From Crenothrix sp. D3 (GTDB lineage Bacteria; Pseudomonadota; Gammaproteobacteria; Methylococcales; Methylomonadaceae), in the NCBI GenBank assembly GCA_002134785.1, contig MBQZ01000051.1:62001-126000 (forward strand): a DNA stretch of 64,000 nt, written 5' to 3'. Of this stretch, positions 1 to 8,264 are shown piece by piece; positions within the stretch are counted from its first letter, which is position 1; each line of letters opens with the position of its first letter. The notes below the pieces were generated by a model. It worked only from the letters and a program-made list of their open reading frames with translations, was not told the origin of the DNA and ran no database searches. The position numbers were made by a program, and so were the translations under genes.

Positions 1-1
1 G

Positions 2-730
2 GCATTAGACCAAATGAAAGTAACGCTAAGTCAACAATCTACCAATCCATTAGCAGCTATTTTAGCGTGTGCGGTAAAAATTCACGAAGACGATATTGCC
101 GCGAATCACAAAATGGGTGAATTAGGCGCGGATTTATTAGTTGGATCTAAAGGCGTATTAACTCACTGTAACACAGGCGCGTTAGCGACAGGCGGTTATG
201 GTACAGCGTTGGGTGTGATTCGTAGTGCGTATCGCCGCCAAGCTCTTGATGTCTATGCAGGCGAAACCCGCCCTTGGTTGCAAGGTTCGAGACTCACTGC
301 GTGGGAATTATCACAAGAACATATTCCCGTCACCCTCATCGCCGATTCAGCAGCCGCGTGGCTAATGAAAACAGGTGCCGTTGATTGGGTCATCGTTGGG
401 GCAGATCGCATTACCGCTAATGGTGATGTCGCTAATAAAATTGGTACTTATGCCTTAGCGGTATTGGCAAAACAACATGATGTTAAATTTATGGTGGTCG
501 CACCAATGACCACAGTAGATTGGGGCATTAATCAAGGCGATCAAATCAAAATTGAAGAGCGTCATCAAAAAGAATTACTGCCCGATTGCTATCTGGAAGA
601 AGATTCGCTGGTGAGCGCGTGGAATCCTGTGTTTGATGTCACTCCCGTGGAACTCATCACCGCGATAGTGACAGAACGCGGCGTGGTATTAAATCCAGCG
701 GCAGGACAAGGAGTTAGGGGGTTAAAATGA
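2..730 (+). CDS. mtnA: S-methyl-5-thioribose-1-phosphate isomerase MtnA, 3' part
   Basis: Isomerises methylthioribose-1-phosphate to methylthioribulose-1-phosphate in the methionine salvage pathway, in the cytosol. The open frame runs in from the window edge, so about the first third of the usual 340-350 residues is missing. The first ATG in the window, at 14, is an internal Met. Family signatures are clear: the catalytic-Cys segment [11 protein letters not shown], and [20 protein letters not shown] carrying the catalytic Asp and the phosphate-binding residues. The stop codon overlaps the start of cysZ by 4 bp, which suggests translational coupling. Confidence 0.95.
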   Translation, partial: ALDQMKVTLSQQSTNPLAAILACAVKIHEDDIAANHKMGELGADLLVGSKGVLTHCNTGALATGGYGTALGVIRSAYRRQALDVYAGETRPWLQGSRLTAWELSQEHIPVTLIADSAAAWLMKTGAVDWVIVGADRITANGDVANKIGTYALAVLAKQHDVKFMVVAPMTTVDWGINQGDQIKIEERHQKELLPDCYLEEDSLVSAWNPVFDVTPVELITAIVTERGVVLNPAAGQGVRGLK

Positions 731-1485
731 TACTGACTAAAAAAGCCAATAATCCACTGATTGCGATTGGTTTTTTGTTTAAGGGAATGAAATTATTGAC
801 CAATCCTACCTTACGCAGTTTTATTATTATCCCCATTCTTATCAACATCGTGCTGTATAGCGTGGCGTTAGCATTGGGTTATTACTATGTCAATGAACTC
901 ATTACGCAAGCAATTCCAGACTGGTTACATTGGTTGAACTGGATACTGTGGCCGTTATTTTTTATCGGCTTTTTTATCATAAGTTTTTTTAGCTTCACCG
1001 TATTGGCTAATCTGATTGCTTCACCGTTTTATGGGCTACTCGCGGCGAGAACGCAAGCACTTATCAGTGGTGACGTGCAGGTCGTTGAACAGCCTTTATC
1101 TCAAGTGCTGATTGCCGAATCGAAACGCCTGTTATACATCATCACGCGGATGTTACCGTTGCTGGTATTATTCTTTATTCCCGTTATTAACGTGCTGGCT
1201 TCGTTTATATTAGCAGTGTTTGGCGCGTGGTGTTTAGCAATGGAATACATGGCGTATCCGTTGGAAAACGAAGGCTTGTTGTTCACTGAACAAAAGGAAC
1301 TACTGAAAAGTACGCGCTTAGGCGTGTTAAGTTTTGGTGGAGTCACCATGCTAGGTTTAACACTCCCCGTGTTAAACATCATCATCGCCCCAGCGGCAGT
1401 GATTGGCGCGACGCTGTATCTTCATGAACTGCGCGAAAAGTTACCCGAAGAGCCAGAAACTAACAATGAAGTGACTGAAGTTTAA
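727..1485 (+). CDS. cysZ: CysZ-like sulfate transporter (EI24 family)
   Basis: Inner-membrane protein of 252 residues, the usual length for CysZ, which imports sulfate for cysteine synthesis. The N-terminal region ([21 protein letters not shown]), the conserved [17 protein letters not shown] segment after the second hydrophobic hairpin, and the EYMAYPLEN segment near residue 180 match the EI24/CysZ family. Several long hydrophobic stretches are visible (about residues 28-55, 70-100, 135-170 and 195-230). It starts inside the mtnA stop (ATGA overlap), so the two are probably cotranscribed. Sulfate as substrate is inferred from the family; the cysH gene at 29.6 kb shows that assimilatory sulfate reduction occurs. 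Confidence 0.85.
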   Translation: MILTKKANNPLIAIGFLFKGMKLLTNPTLRSFIIIPILINIVLYSVALALGYYYVNELITQAIPDWLHWLNWILWPLFFIGFFIISFFSFTVLANLIASPFYGLLAARTQALISGDVQVVEQPLSQVLIAESKRLLYIITRMLPLLVLFFIPVINVLASFILAVFGAWCLAMEYMAYPLENEGLLFTEQKELLKSTRLGVLSFGGVTMLGLTLPVLNIIIAPAAVIGATLYLHELREKLPEEPETNNEVTEV

Positions 1486-1492
1486 GGCTAAC

Positions 1493-1518
1493 GGAGTCCA
1501 AAACACGTTTTGGACTCC
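1493..1518. repeat. 26-bp palindrome after cysZ, possible terminator
   Basis: Arms GGAGTCCAAAAC and GTTTTGGACTCC are perfectly complementary with a 2-bp centre. It lies 8 bp after the cysZ stop. There is no T-run after it, so an intrinsic-terminator role is only possible. In style it resembles the other intergenic palindromes of this window. It sits about 25 bp outside the left end of the insertion sequence. Confidence 0.7.
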
Positions 1519-1570
1519 CGTCTATTCAAATAGGTAGATACCATCTCTCCAAATCAATCGCAAGCGATAT

Positions 1571-2554
1571 TTAAGTCGCTTGTGGTTGATAGGGTTGCTG
1601 GTGTTTTAAGACACCGAAGCAAATATGTACCAGTTTACGCATAGCCGCTCCTAGGGCAGACATCTTGCTTTTGCCTTTACTGGTTAAGCGTTCGTATTGG
1701 GCTTTAATGTCGGGGTTGTAGCGGATGGCTACGACTGCCGCCATGTAGAGCTTGGCGCGGATCACGGGGTTGCCCGCTTTGGACAGGTGGGCGCGCCCTT
1801 TGACACTGCTACCTGATTCATGCTGTACGGGTACTAGCCCTAAATACGCGGCGCATTGGTAGGCATCGTCAAACTGACGACTGCCGATGACCATCAGCAT
1901 TCGAGTGGCAATGACGTTGCCAACAGCAGGGATGCTTTCTAGCAAGGCTTTGTTTTCTCTCAATTTAGTGTGTTTGTTAATGTGGTCTTCAATCAGATCG
2001 TCTAGTCGTTGCTGTTCGCTTTTTAGCTGTTCTATCATCAGGTTCAATGAGTGAATCACTTCGGCGGGGGCAAGACTAATCTTGGCTTTTTCTTGCCGAT
2101 TTTTCTCACGTTGCAGGTCTTTTTCGATGCCGTCAAAACGCGCAAGCAGGGCTTTTAAGGTGCGTATTTCTGGGGCTTCGGGTTGCCACAGTGAAGGATT
2201 TTCTTTCAAGCCATAACGTGCTAATACCACGCTGTCTTTTTTATCATTTTTACTTCTTACGCCTAAGCCTTGCGCGTAAAACTTCACCTGCGCTGGATTG
2301 ACCACTGACACTTTCGCCCCTGCTTCATACAGAAAAGTCGCCAGTTGTTCATGATAAATCCCTGTGGCTTCCATGACAAAATGCAGCTCGACTATCGCTA
2401 AGCCTGTGTTTTTTAATGTCCAGTCCAGCAAGTCTTGCCAACCCGTTAATTTATTCGCAACCACTTTGGTTTTCAGCTTGTCTTGCTCTCTCAGCCACGC
2501 ACAGTCCAGCTTTTCTTTACTGACATCAATACCTATTGTGTTCATTTCTTTCAC
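1571..2554 (-). CDS. IS110-family transposase (DEDD recombinase)
   Basis: 327 residues, intact. The N-terminal DEDD (RuvC-like) domain begins with TIGIDVSKEKLDCAWL and includes VMEATGIYHEQLATFL and the NPAQVKFYAQGLGVRSKNDKKD stretch. A coiled-coil linker follows (about 145-195). The C-terminal Transposase_20 domain holds IPAVGNVIATRMLM and the serine-containing SSVKGRAHLSKAGNPVIR segment. Enzymes of this family move their element as a circle, guided by a structured RNA from the element's non-coding end. No frameshift or internal stop is seen, so the element may still be active. Confidence 0.93.
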   Translation of the reverse strand: MKEMNTIGIDVSKEKLDCAWLREQDKLKTKVVANKLTGWQDLLDWTLKNTGLAIVELHFVMEATGIYHEQLATFLYEAGAKVSVVNPAQVKFYAQGLGVRSKNDKKDSVVLARYGLKENPSLWQPEAPEIRTLKALLARFDGIEKDLQREKNRQEKAKISLAPAEVIHSLNLMIEQLKSEQQRLDDLIEDHINKHTKLRENKALLESIPAVGNVIATRMLMVIGSRQFDDAYQCAAYLGLVPVQHESGSSVKGRAHLSKAGNPVIRAKLYMAAVVAIRYNPDIKAQYERLTSKGKSKMSALGAAMRKLVHICFGVLKHQQPYQPQAT

Positions 2555-2741
2555 TCCCCTTGTTCATTCAGCCTCTTTCCATTCGGAAGGACTCGGATAC
2601 CATTCAGTTTTAAGAAATCAGTGCATGGGTTTTATCTACGTCACAGACTTGCGTCTAAGGTCAGGTACAAACTCTGTTCATGCACTCTGATATAATGCTA
2701 GCTACGCAATATATCATTTTCTTACTTCGGTTTGGAGAGAT
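2555..2741 (-). ncRNA. Candidate bridge/seek RNA region of the IS110 element
   Basis: About 187 bp of non-coding DNA upstream of the transposase start and inside the terminal repeat. In IS110-family elements a non-coding end gives rise to an RNA that pairs with target and donor DNA. Seen here: the inverted pair AGTGCATG (near 2623) and CATGCACT (near 2680), which would close a loop of about 50 nt, and a small TTCC-GAAT-GGAA type hairpin near 2580. The role is inferred from family architecture; the exact RNA ends cannot be read from the sequence. Confidence 0.45.
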
Positions 2742-2742
2742 A

Positions 2743-2797
2743 CAAGGGGCAGGTCTTGCGCCTGTCCTTGGCATCATGGCAACCACAAGGGATTGCC
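2743..2797. repeat. Two adjacent palindromic repeats between the IS and hldD
   Basis: First unit, about 2743-2770: arms CAAGGGGCAGG and CCTGTCCTTG around a short centre. Second unit, 2778-2797: GGCAA...TTGCC, a slightly shorter copy of the palindrome found at 52631-52652 and 59887-59908. They lie downstream of the minus-strand hldD stop and could act as a transcription end, but there is no T-run. Confidence 0.7.
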
Positions 2798-2803
2798 ACT
2801 ACA

Positions 2804-3751
2804 TTATTTGATATTCAACCAATCCAAATACCGCATCACGCCTTGCTGAACGGTCAAAAACTCACGATCATAACCTGCCGCTCTTAAGCCAGAAATATCG
2901 GCTTGTGTGTAACTTTGATACGCACCTTTTAAATGCTCAGGAAAGGGGATATAGCGAATTTCGCCCTTTTTATGCCAATCAAGAACTGCTTGCGCCATCG
3001 TGTTAAAGGTTTCAGCGCGGCCTGTACCGACATTAAAAATACCGCGATTTTCTGGGTGGTCTAAGAACCACAAATTGACCGCCACCACATCATCAACATG
3101 AATAAAATCCCGTTGTTGTTCCCCATCGGCAAAGCCATCACAGCCAGCAAACAAGCGCACTTGTTGATGCTCAATCACTTGCTGATTAAAGTGAAACGGC
3201 GTGCTACTCATCGAACCTTTGTGCTGCTCTCTTTGACCATACACATTGAAATACCGAAAACCGACAATTGGGCTTTTGGTTTCTGGCAGTAAAGACCGCA
3301 CATATTGATCGAATTGAAATTTTGAATAGGCATACATATTGATGGGGTGTTCGCATTCGCGTTCGACACGAAAACCGTGTTCGCCATTGCCATACACCGA
3401 AGCCGACGACGCATAAATAAAAGCGGTATTTTTGGCGATACAGGCTTGCAGTACGCGCTTGGAATATTCGTAATTGTTCTGCATTACATACTGACCGTTC
3501 CATTCCGTAGTTGCCGAACACGCACCTTGATGAAACACCGCTTTTACTTTGTTTAAAAATTTAGGTAGCGCGAGATTTGCCAAAAATTCGTTTTTATCCA
3601 TGTAATCGGCGATATTCAAATCAGCGATATTGAGCATTTTGCGCCCGTTTTCCAAATTATCGACCAATAGGATATTGCTGATGCCGCGCTCATTAAGAGC
3701 GCGAATTAAATTACTGCCGATAAAACCTGCACCGCCTGTGACGATAATCAT
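2804..3751 (-). CDS. hldD: ADP-L-glycero-D-manno-heptose 6-epimerase
   Basis: Converts ADP-D-glycero- to ADP-L-glycero-beta-D-manno-heptose, the last step in making the activated heptose for the lipopolysaccharide inner core. 315 residues, short-chain dehydrogenase fold. GGAGFIG at residues 6-12 binds NADP. The catalytic pair is Y140 and K144 in MYAYSKFQFD, with SSASVYG just before. FRYFNVYGQRE is the usual family segment. Its start overlaps the hldE stop by 4 bp, so gmhA-hldE-hldD form one minus-strand operon covering most of the heptose pathway. Confidence 0.96.
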   Translation of the reverse strand: MIIVTGGAGFIGSNLIRALNERGISNILLVDNLENGRKMLNIADLNIADYMDKNEFLANLALPKFLNKVKAVFHQGACSATTEWNGQYVMQNNYEYSKRVLQACIAKNTAFIYASSASVYGNGEHGFRVERECEHPINMYAYSKFQFDQYVRSLLPETKSPIVGFRYFNVYGQREQHKGSMSSTPFHFNQQVIEHQQVRLFAGCDGFADGEQQRDFIHVDDVVAVNLWFLDHPENRGIFNVGTGRAETFNTMAQAVLDWHKKGEIRYIPFPEHLKGAYQSYTQADISGLRAAGYDREFLTVQQGVMRYLDWLNIK

Positions 3752-5172
3752 TCCCCTGCCCTCGCTTTGTTAATCATGCGCGTTGTTGATTGACCATCAA
3801 CAAACGATAAAATTCTGACTTCGCCGCCTGCTTTAATAACGCATTCCGCACCTGCTACTTGGTCGGTGGTGTAATCGCCGCCTTTGACAATCACATCGGG
3901 TAATAAACGACAATACAAACGCTCGGGCGTATCTTCTGCAAATGCCACCACCCAATCGACACACGCCAACGCGGATAAGACCGTCATGCGTTCTTGCAAG
4001 CCGTTAATTGGGCGGGTTTCGCCTTTTAAACGTTTAACCGAATCATCGGAATTAACAGCAACAATAAGCCTATCGCCCAAGGCACGGGCTTGTTGTAAGT
4101 AGGTAACGTGTCCAGCGTGTAGTAAATCAAAACAGCCGTTGGTCATAATGACGCGCTCATCGTGGGCTTTCGCGCCTGCAATCAAGTGAACCAGTTCATC
4201 TTCTGAAACCACTCCAAACGCAGAATCACGCTCGCCGTGCATAGCGCGGGTCAGTTCCAGCATGGAAACGGTGGATGTGCCGAGTTTGCCGACCACAATA
4301 CCTGCGGCTAAATTGGCTAAATACATCGCTTCGATGAGTGATTTTTGAATGGCGATACTTAACGCCATCACCGCAATCACGGTATCACCCGCACCTGTCA
4401 CATCAAACACATCTTTGGCTTGCGCGGGGAGTGAATGCGCTTGCTCGTCCTGTATTAAGGTCATACCCGCTTCGCCGCGTGTCAGTAACAGCGTGGGGAT
4501 TTCGTACTGTTGTAATAAATGACGGGCTTTTGCCAATAACGCCGCTTCCTCATAACAGACACCAACTACTGCGTGCAGTTCCGATAAATTAGGCGTGAGT
4601 ATATCGGCGTGGCTATAACGCTGATAATCCACACCTTTAGGATCAACCAGTGTGGTTAAGCCCTGATGCTTAGCCAATTGAATATAATCCGCAACATCGG
4701 CTAATGTGCCTTTGCCGTAATCAGAAAACACAATCACATCGTGTTGGGGCAAGTGTGCTTTTAAGCGCGTTAATAATGCGACGTGGTCAAAATGCAGCGT
4801 GGGTTCTTCAAAATCGACACGGATAAGCTGTTGATGTTGCGCCATAATGCGCAATTTACAAATGGTGCGTATTGCCGCTTCATTGACAAAATCACAGCTT
4901 ACGCCGTGCGCTTCCAAAATAGTCTTGAGGGTTTCGCCTTCAGCATCTGCGCCCACTACACCCAACAAAGTGACTTGACCGCCTAACTTAGCAATATTTA
5001 ACGCCACGTTAGCCGCACCGCCGACGCGCTCTTCGGTACTTTTAACCCGCACCACAGGCACGGGAGCTTCGGGTGAAATTCGCGCCGCAGTTCCAGACCA
5101 ATAACGATCCAGCATCACATCGCCAATCACTAAAATGCGTGCTTTATTAAACTCTGGGCTTATCGCTAACAC
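3748..5172 (-). CDS. hldE: Bifunctional heptose 7-phosphate kinase / heptose 1-phosphate adenylyltransferase
   Basis: 474 residues, full length for the fused enzyme. The N-terminal PfkB-type kinase (about 1-320) has GDVMLDRYWSG, ERVGGAANVALN and the catalytic DVTGAGDT near residue 260. It phosphorylates D-glycero-D-manno-heptose 7-phosphate. The C-terminal nucleotidyltransferase (about 335-474) has TNGCFDLLHAGHVTYL, the HxGH motif for ATP, and adds AMP to heptose 1-phosphate. It overlaps gmhA by 26 bp upstream and hldD by 4 bp downstream. The separate GmhB phosphatase needed between the two half reactions is not in this window. Confidence 0.97.
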   Translation of the reverse strand: MLAISPEFNKARILVIGDVMLDRYWSGTAARISPEAPVPVVRVKSTEERVGGAANVALNIAKLGGQVTLLGVVGADAEGETLKTILEAHGVSCDFVNEAAIRTICKLRIMAQHQQLIRVDFEEPTLHFDHVALLTRLKAHLPQHDVIVFSDYGKGTLADVADYIQLAKHQGLTTLVDPKGVDYQRYSHADILTPNLSELHAVVGVCYEEAALLAKARHLLQQYEIPTLLLTRGEAGMTLIQDEQAHSLPAQAKDVFDVTGAGDTVIAVMALSIAIQKSLIEAMYLANLAAGIVVGKLGTSTVSMLELTRAMHGERDSAFGVVSEDELVHLIAGAKAHDERVIMTNGCFDLLHAGHVTYLQQARALGDRLIVAVNSDDSVKRLKGETRPINGLQERMTVLSALACVDWVVAFAEDTPERLYCRLLPDVIVKGGDYTTDQVAGAECVIKAGGEVRILSFVDGQSTTRMINKARAGE

Positions 5173-5728
5173 TTAATTTCTCCTCAACCACGCCACACCA
5201 ATAGTGACCGATTAAAATATGGGCTTCTTGAATACGCGCTGTTACATTGGAGGGTACGCACACGGTAACAGTGGCGTGTTCACGCAACGCGCCGCCTGTA
5301 CCGCCCGTTAAAGCAATCACCGTCATGCCTTTAGCACGCGCCGCTGTCACTGCCTTTAATACATTATTACTGTTACCTGAGGTGGTAATGGCAATCAAAC
5401 AATCTTTTTCATTACCGAGGGCTTCAACCTGACGGGAAAACACCGTGTCAAAATCAAAATCATTGGCATGAGCCGTTAAAATTGAGCTGTCCGTTGTTAA
5501 GGCAATCGCCGCTAACGCCCTCCGTTTTTTCTCATAACGCACCACAAATTCCGCCGCGATATGCTGACAATCAGCGGCACTGCCACCATTGCCACACAGT
5601 AAAATCTTGCCGCCTTGTTGCAGTGTGCTAATCAGCAACTCTGCCGCTGTTTCAATCACACTGTTACAACTGGCTAAGTTGCTCATCGTTTCACGATGCT
5701 GTTCAAGCTCGTCTATAAAAGGTTTCAA
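5147..5728 (-). CDS. gmhA: Sedoheptulose 7-phosphate isomerase
   Basis: First step of heptose synthesis for lipopolysaccharide: sedoheptulose 7-phosphate to D-glycero-D-manno-heptose 7-phosphate. 193 residues, SIS domain. Recognisable motifs are ILLCGNGGSAADCQHIAAEF, LTTDSSILTAHANDFDF and ITTSGNSNNVLKA, which form the sugar-phosphate site. It is the first gene of the minus-strand operon. The 190 bp upstream must hold the promoter, though no convincing pair of boxes was found. Confidence 0.95.
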   Translation of the reverse strand: MKPFIDELEQHRETMSNLASCNSVIETAAELLISTLQQGGKILLCGNGGSAADCQHIAAEFVVRYEKKRRALAAIALTTDSSILTAHANDFDFDTVFSRQVEALGNEKDCLIAITTSGNSNNVLKAVTAARAKGMTVIALTGGTGGALREHATVTVCVPSNVTARIQEAHILIGHYWCGVVEEKLSVSDKPRV

Positions 5729-5809
5729 TACCTAGTCTCCGCTGGCGCATTTTGATAATGGGTTTATTTTATCATTACTAACGATGACATGAGGTGATTA
5801 ACCTACTAG

Positions 5810-5924
5810 AGCTAACCGCTAATAAAATGATGGTGAAATAATAAGAGGGACATTGGCGACACAAATGACAACATGGCATACTCAAAAAATTTCCGACAAC
5901 ATAGCTAACCGTGAATAAAATGAT
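5810..5924 (+). repeat. Direct repeat of 22 bp upstream of a decayed gene
   Basis: The 22-mers at 5810-5831 and 5903-5924, both starting AGCTAACCG and ending AATAAAATGAT, match at 20 of 22 positions. The second copy includes the ATG of the pseudogene at 5920. The arrangement suggests a local duplication of the upstream region of the decayed gene, or a recombination scar. Confidence 0.6.
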
Positions 5925-6413
5925 TACAAAACTGTTGCTGTTGCTGTTTTTTGCTCAGATAAGACCATAACTCGTCCTTATGCAAAAACAGCACATTCAA
6001 AGTCAGTAGCGTACAGATGAAAGTGGAAAGTAGGCATTGGTACGCCATCAGGTTCAATACTTCCTTTCTATGAAAATCCAGCACAGTTTGCGTCTTTTAA
6101 TTACTGGAATAACGCGCTAGATTTGCAGGAATAGGGAAAATATTATTTAGGTGTTTATTATGCTAATCGGGCATTTGTGGGTAGCGGCACTAATGTGAAT
6201 TTGATGGCAGGGCTGGAATTACCTGTCACTAAAGATGTCCATATTATGGCTGATTTTATTAATGGCAATAATGACATTAGCGGCGCAGTTATCGGCTTTG
6301 TCTGGTATACAACAGAGCATTGGCAGTTTTCTTTGGGCAGTCAAATTTCTACACCAACTAAATCTGCTAATCGCGTAGAAGGAGCGGTTCTTGAATTTAC
6401 GTTTGTGCAATAA
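5920..6413 (+). pseudogene. Remnant of an outer-membrane beta-barrel type protein
   Basis: An N-terminal hydrophobic leader, MITKLLLLLFFAQ, starts at 5920 but stops after a few codons. Coding sense resumes in the frame of 6033, with VGIGTPSGS and then an in-frame TAG at 6132-6134. It then runs without stops from 6135 to the TAA at 6411-6413. The readable part has alternating polar/hydrophobic strands (VNLMAGLELPV, VHIMADFI, QFSLGSQI) and ends VLEFTFVQ, a C-terminal aromatic as in outer-membrane barrels. At least one nonsense codon and a disrupted N-terminal half make it non-functional. The family was not identified. It lies just upstream of the metal-efflux operon and may once have belonged to it. 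Confidence 0.55.
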
Positions 6414-6477
6414 AAGTAAGGTACATAATTAATATCATAAGTTGTTAATTTTCTTTCAGTAGCATAGTATTGTCAGC

Positions 6478-6927
6478 ATGATTTATTCATTCCGCCCATT
6501 TTTTGTTGTTGTTCTGGTACTGTTGCAATTTATTGCTCCTTTAGTCCATGCGCATACTAACGAAAATTTTTCGGCACAAGGTATTCATCTTCCAGGTCTT
6601 GAAGGCTATGGGAATTCTGAGTCAATAGAAGCACTTGAGCCGACCGTTGACGCTTTGCCGTGCAGTGTGTCATCGATTTGTGGCGATAATGAGGGGCAGG
6701 TTGTTGGTATTGATGCAGGTTTTAGCCGTGATTTTGCAATACATACACAGCGGCTGTACAAAATCCTTGCTGATTTGGATTATGACACTTATTTAGCTTC
6801 ATCTCCTGCGGTATTTAAACCCTGTTTTTCTGCTTTTGCTACGCCACTACACACATCAACTCTATCGTTGATTACTCATCTAGCAAATTTTGCTCATCCT
6901 GCACGCGCCCCACCTGCACACAGTTAG
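6478..6927 (+). CDS. Small exported protein leading the metal-efflux operon
   Basis: 149 residues, family not recognised with certainty. Residues 1-26 form a signal peptide (hydrophobic FFVVVLVLLQFIAPLVHA with an AxA-like cleavage site), so the mature protein is probably periplasmic. It ends in HPARAPPAHS. A C-terminal RAPP is a feature I associate with small exported proteins encoded next to CzcCBA-like pumps, and the CzcI comparison rests on that and on position. Histidines and paired cysteines (C62, C68) are present. It is encoded 78 bp before czcC in the same direction. A role in metal binding or regulation is inferred from context. Confidence 0.6.
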   Translation: MIYSFRPFFVVVLVLLQFIAPLVHAHTNENFSAQGIHLPGLEGYGNSESIEALEPTVDALPCSVSSICGDNEGQVVGIDAGFSRDFAIHTQRLYKILADLDYDTYLASSPAVFKPCFSAFATPLHTSTLSLITHLANFAHPARAPPAHS

Positions 6928-7004
6928 TTCCCTTCAATATTAAAATCAGCGTGGCGATTGTCGCGCTATTTATTTTTTTTACTCATACACAATGAGCCTC
7001 ATTT

Positions 7005-8264
7005 ATGTTTGCTTTAAACCTTGTTAGCAGGTGCTTGTTTGCCTTTTTGCTGACCACCTCGTTAAGTTTTGCGGAATCGACACCGATAGTCGCCCACGAA
7101 GATCCAATTGAAATTGATGAATCGTTGACCTTGCTTAAAGTTATTGATTTAACCTTAGAAAAATTCCCCGATATGGCGTGGCTTAAGTCGTTAGAAGACG
7201 AAGCTGCCGCGATTGCTCAACGCAGTAAAAGTTGGACAGCAGGTGCGTCACAAGCCAGTTATAGTTTTCAAGAAGCGGCGACGGGTGCTAATGGCGGTAA
7301 GCTGCACTATGTTAATGCGGGCGTACAAGTTCCGTTATGGAATATTGGTCAGCGCGATGCTGAACAAGCCGTTGGTGAACAAGCTGAGTCCAGCGCGAAA
7401 ACTCAAACCGTTGCTACTAAATTGCGTATCGCAGGGTTAGTAAGAAATGCGTTATGGGATATGGATTTACAAAAAATTCGCTATGAGCAAGCGCAAGCGG
7501 AAATCAAAATATACGAAGAGTTACATGAAAAAATTGGTCGGCGCGTTGAATTAGGCGATTTGCCGCGTTCGGATGTGTTGTTAGCGGAAACCGAGTTATT
7601 ACAAAAACGTTCAACACTGATTTTGGCTGAAGCAGAATTGATGCACGCGCGTAAACGTTATGCCAGTATTACGCAAATCACTAAAGTACCCAAAGATTAT
7701 CACGAGAAGCTAGTCGATTTAAAAGAAATTGAGCAGAATCATCCTGCGTTAGTCGCTATTAATAGCCAACAAACGCGTAAACAAGCGGAACTCGATGCAA
7801 TGCGAGCAGTCGGTTCTGGGCAAACCAATGTTTTGGCTGGTGTTAATGGCGATATGGGAAATGATGCCAGTAATCATACTGCGAGTTTTAATGTTGGTGT
7901 CAATATACCGTTTGGTGGTAGCGATCATCTTGCGCCACAGCTTGCCGCTATCAATGTTGAACTGAGCAAATTAATGTCTGAGCGTGAGCAATTGTTTCGT
8001 GATTTACAACAAGCTCATCACGAGGCAGAACATAATTTAGAGGTTAATCGCGCTGAATTGGCTAATGCTAATGCGTTAAAAACGGCAACAGAAAAGCTGT
8101 TAAACATGAGTAAGACAGCTTATTCAGTCGGTGAAATTGATTTAATAGATTTGTTAAAAATTAGCGATAAAGCCCAGCAAGCAATTTTAAACGTCAAAGA
8201 ACGTGAGGTGATGTTAGAGCGTGATATTGCCCTGTATAACCAAGCGGTAGGAGTGATGCCATGA
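7005..8264 (+). CDS. czcC: Outer-membrane efflux channel, CzcC-like (TolC family)
   Basis: 419 residues. A signal peptide (about 1-23, FAFLLTTSLSFAES) is followed by two outer-membrane efflux protein domains rich in coiled-coil helices (for example KLRIAGLVRNALWDM and AELMHARKRYASITQI). It would form the exit duct of a three-part RND efflux pump spanning both membranes. The stop overlaps the czcB start (ATGA), so the pump genes are translationally linked. The mature protein has no lipobox. Confidence 0.88.
   Translation: MFALNLVSRCLFAFLLTTSLSFAESTPIVAHEDPIEIDESLTLLKVIDLTLEKFPDMAWLKSLEDEAAAIAQRSKSWTAGASQASYSFQEAATGANGGKLHYVNAGVQVPLWNIGQRDAEQAVGEQAESSAKTQTVATKLRIAGLVRNALWDMDLQKIRYEQAQAEIKIYEELHEKIGRRVELGDLPRSDVLLAETELLQKRSTLILAEAELMHARKRYASITQITKVPKDYHEKLVDLKEIEQNHPALVAINSQQTRKQAELDAMRAVGSGQTNVLAGVNGDMGNDASNHTASFNVGVNIPFGGSDHLAPQLAAINVELSKLMSEREQLFRDLQQAHHEAEHNLEVNRAELANANALKTATEKLLNMSKTAYSVGEIDLIDLLKISDKAQQAILNVKEREVMLERDIALYNQAVGVMP

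Larger units (their letters stand above)
1543..2741 (-). mobile_element. IS110-family insertion sequence with subterminal inverted repeats
   Basis: One transposase gene is framed by an 11-bp perfect inverted repeat, ATCTCTCCAAA at 1543-1553 and TTTGGAGAGAT at 2731-2741. These are probably subterminal, so the true ends may lie a few bases outside. Subterminal repeats are typical of the IS1111 branch. However, the long non-coding part here lies upstream of the transposase (about 190 bp) rather than downstream (about 20 bp), which is the IS110-branch layout. No target duplication is evident, as expected for this family. Palindromic repeats lie just outside both ends (1493-1518 and 2743-2797). 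Confidence 0.8.

Noticed and set aside
2364-2695. Plus-strand open frames over the 5' part of the transposase and its upstream region
   Set aside because: They lie antisense to the transposase and over the candidate RNA region, with no family resemblance.
2691-2696. Perfect TATAAT on the plus strand within the IS
   Set aside because: No -35 box at the right distance and no plus-strand gene downstream.
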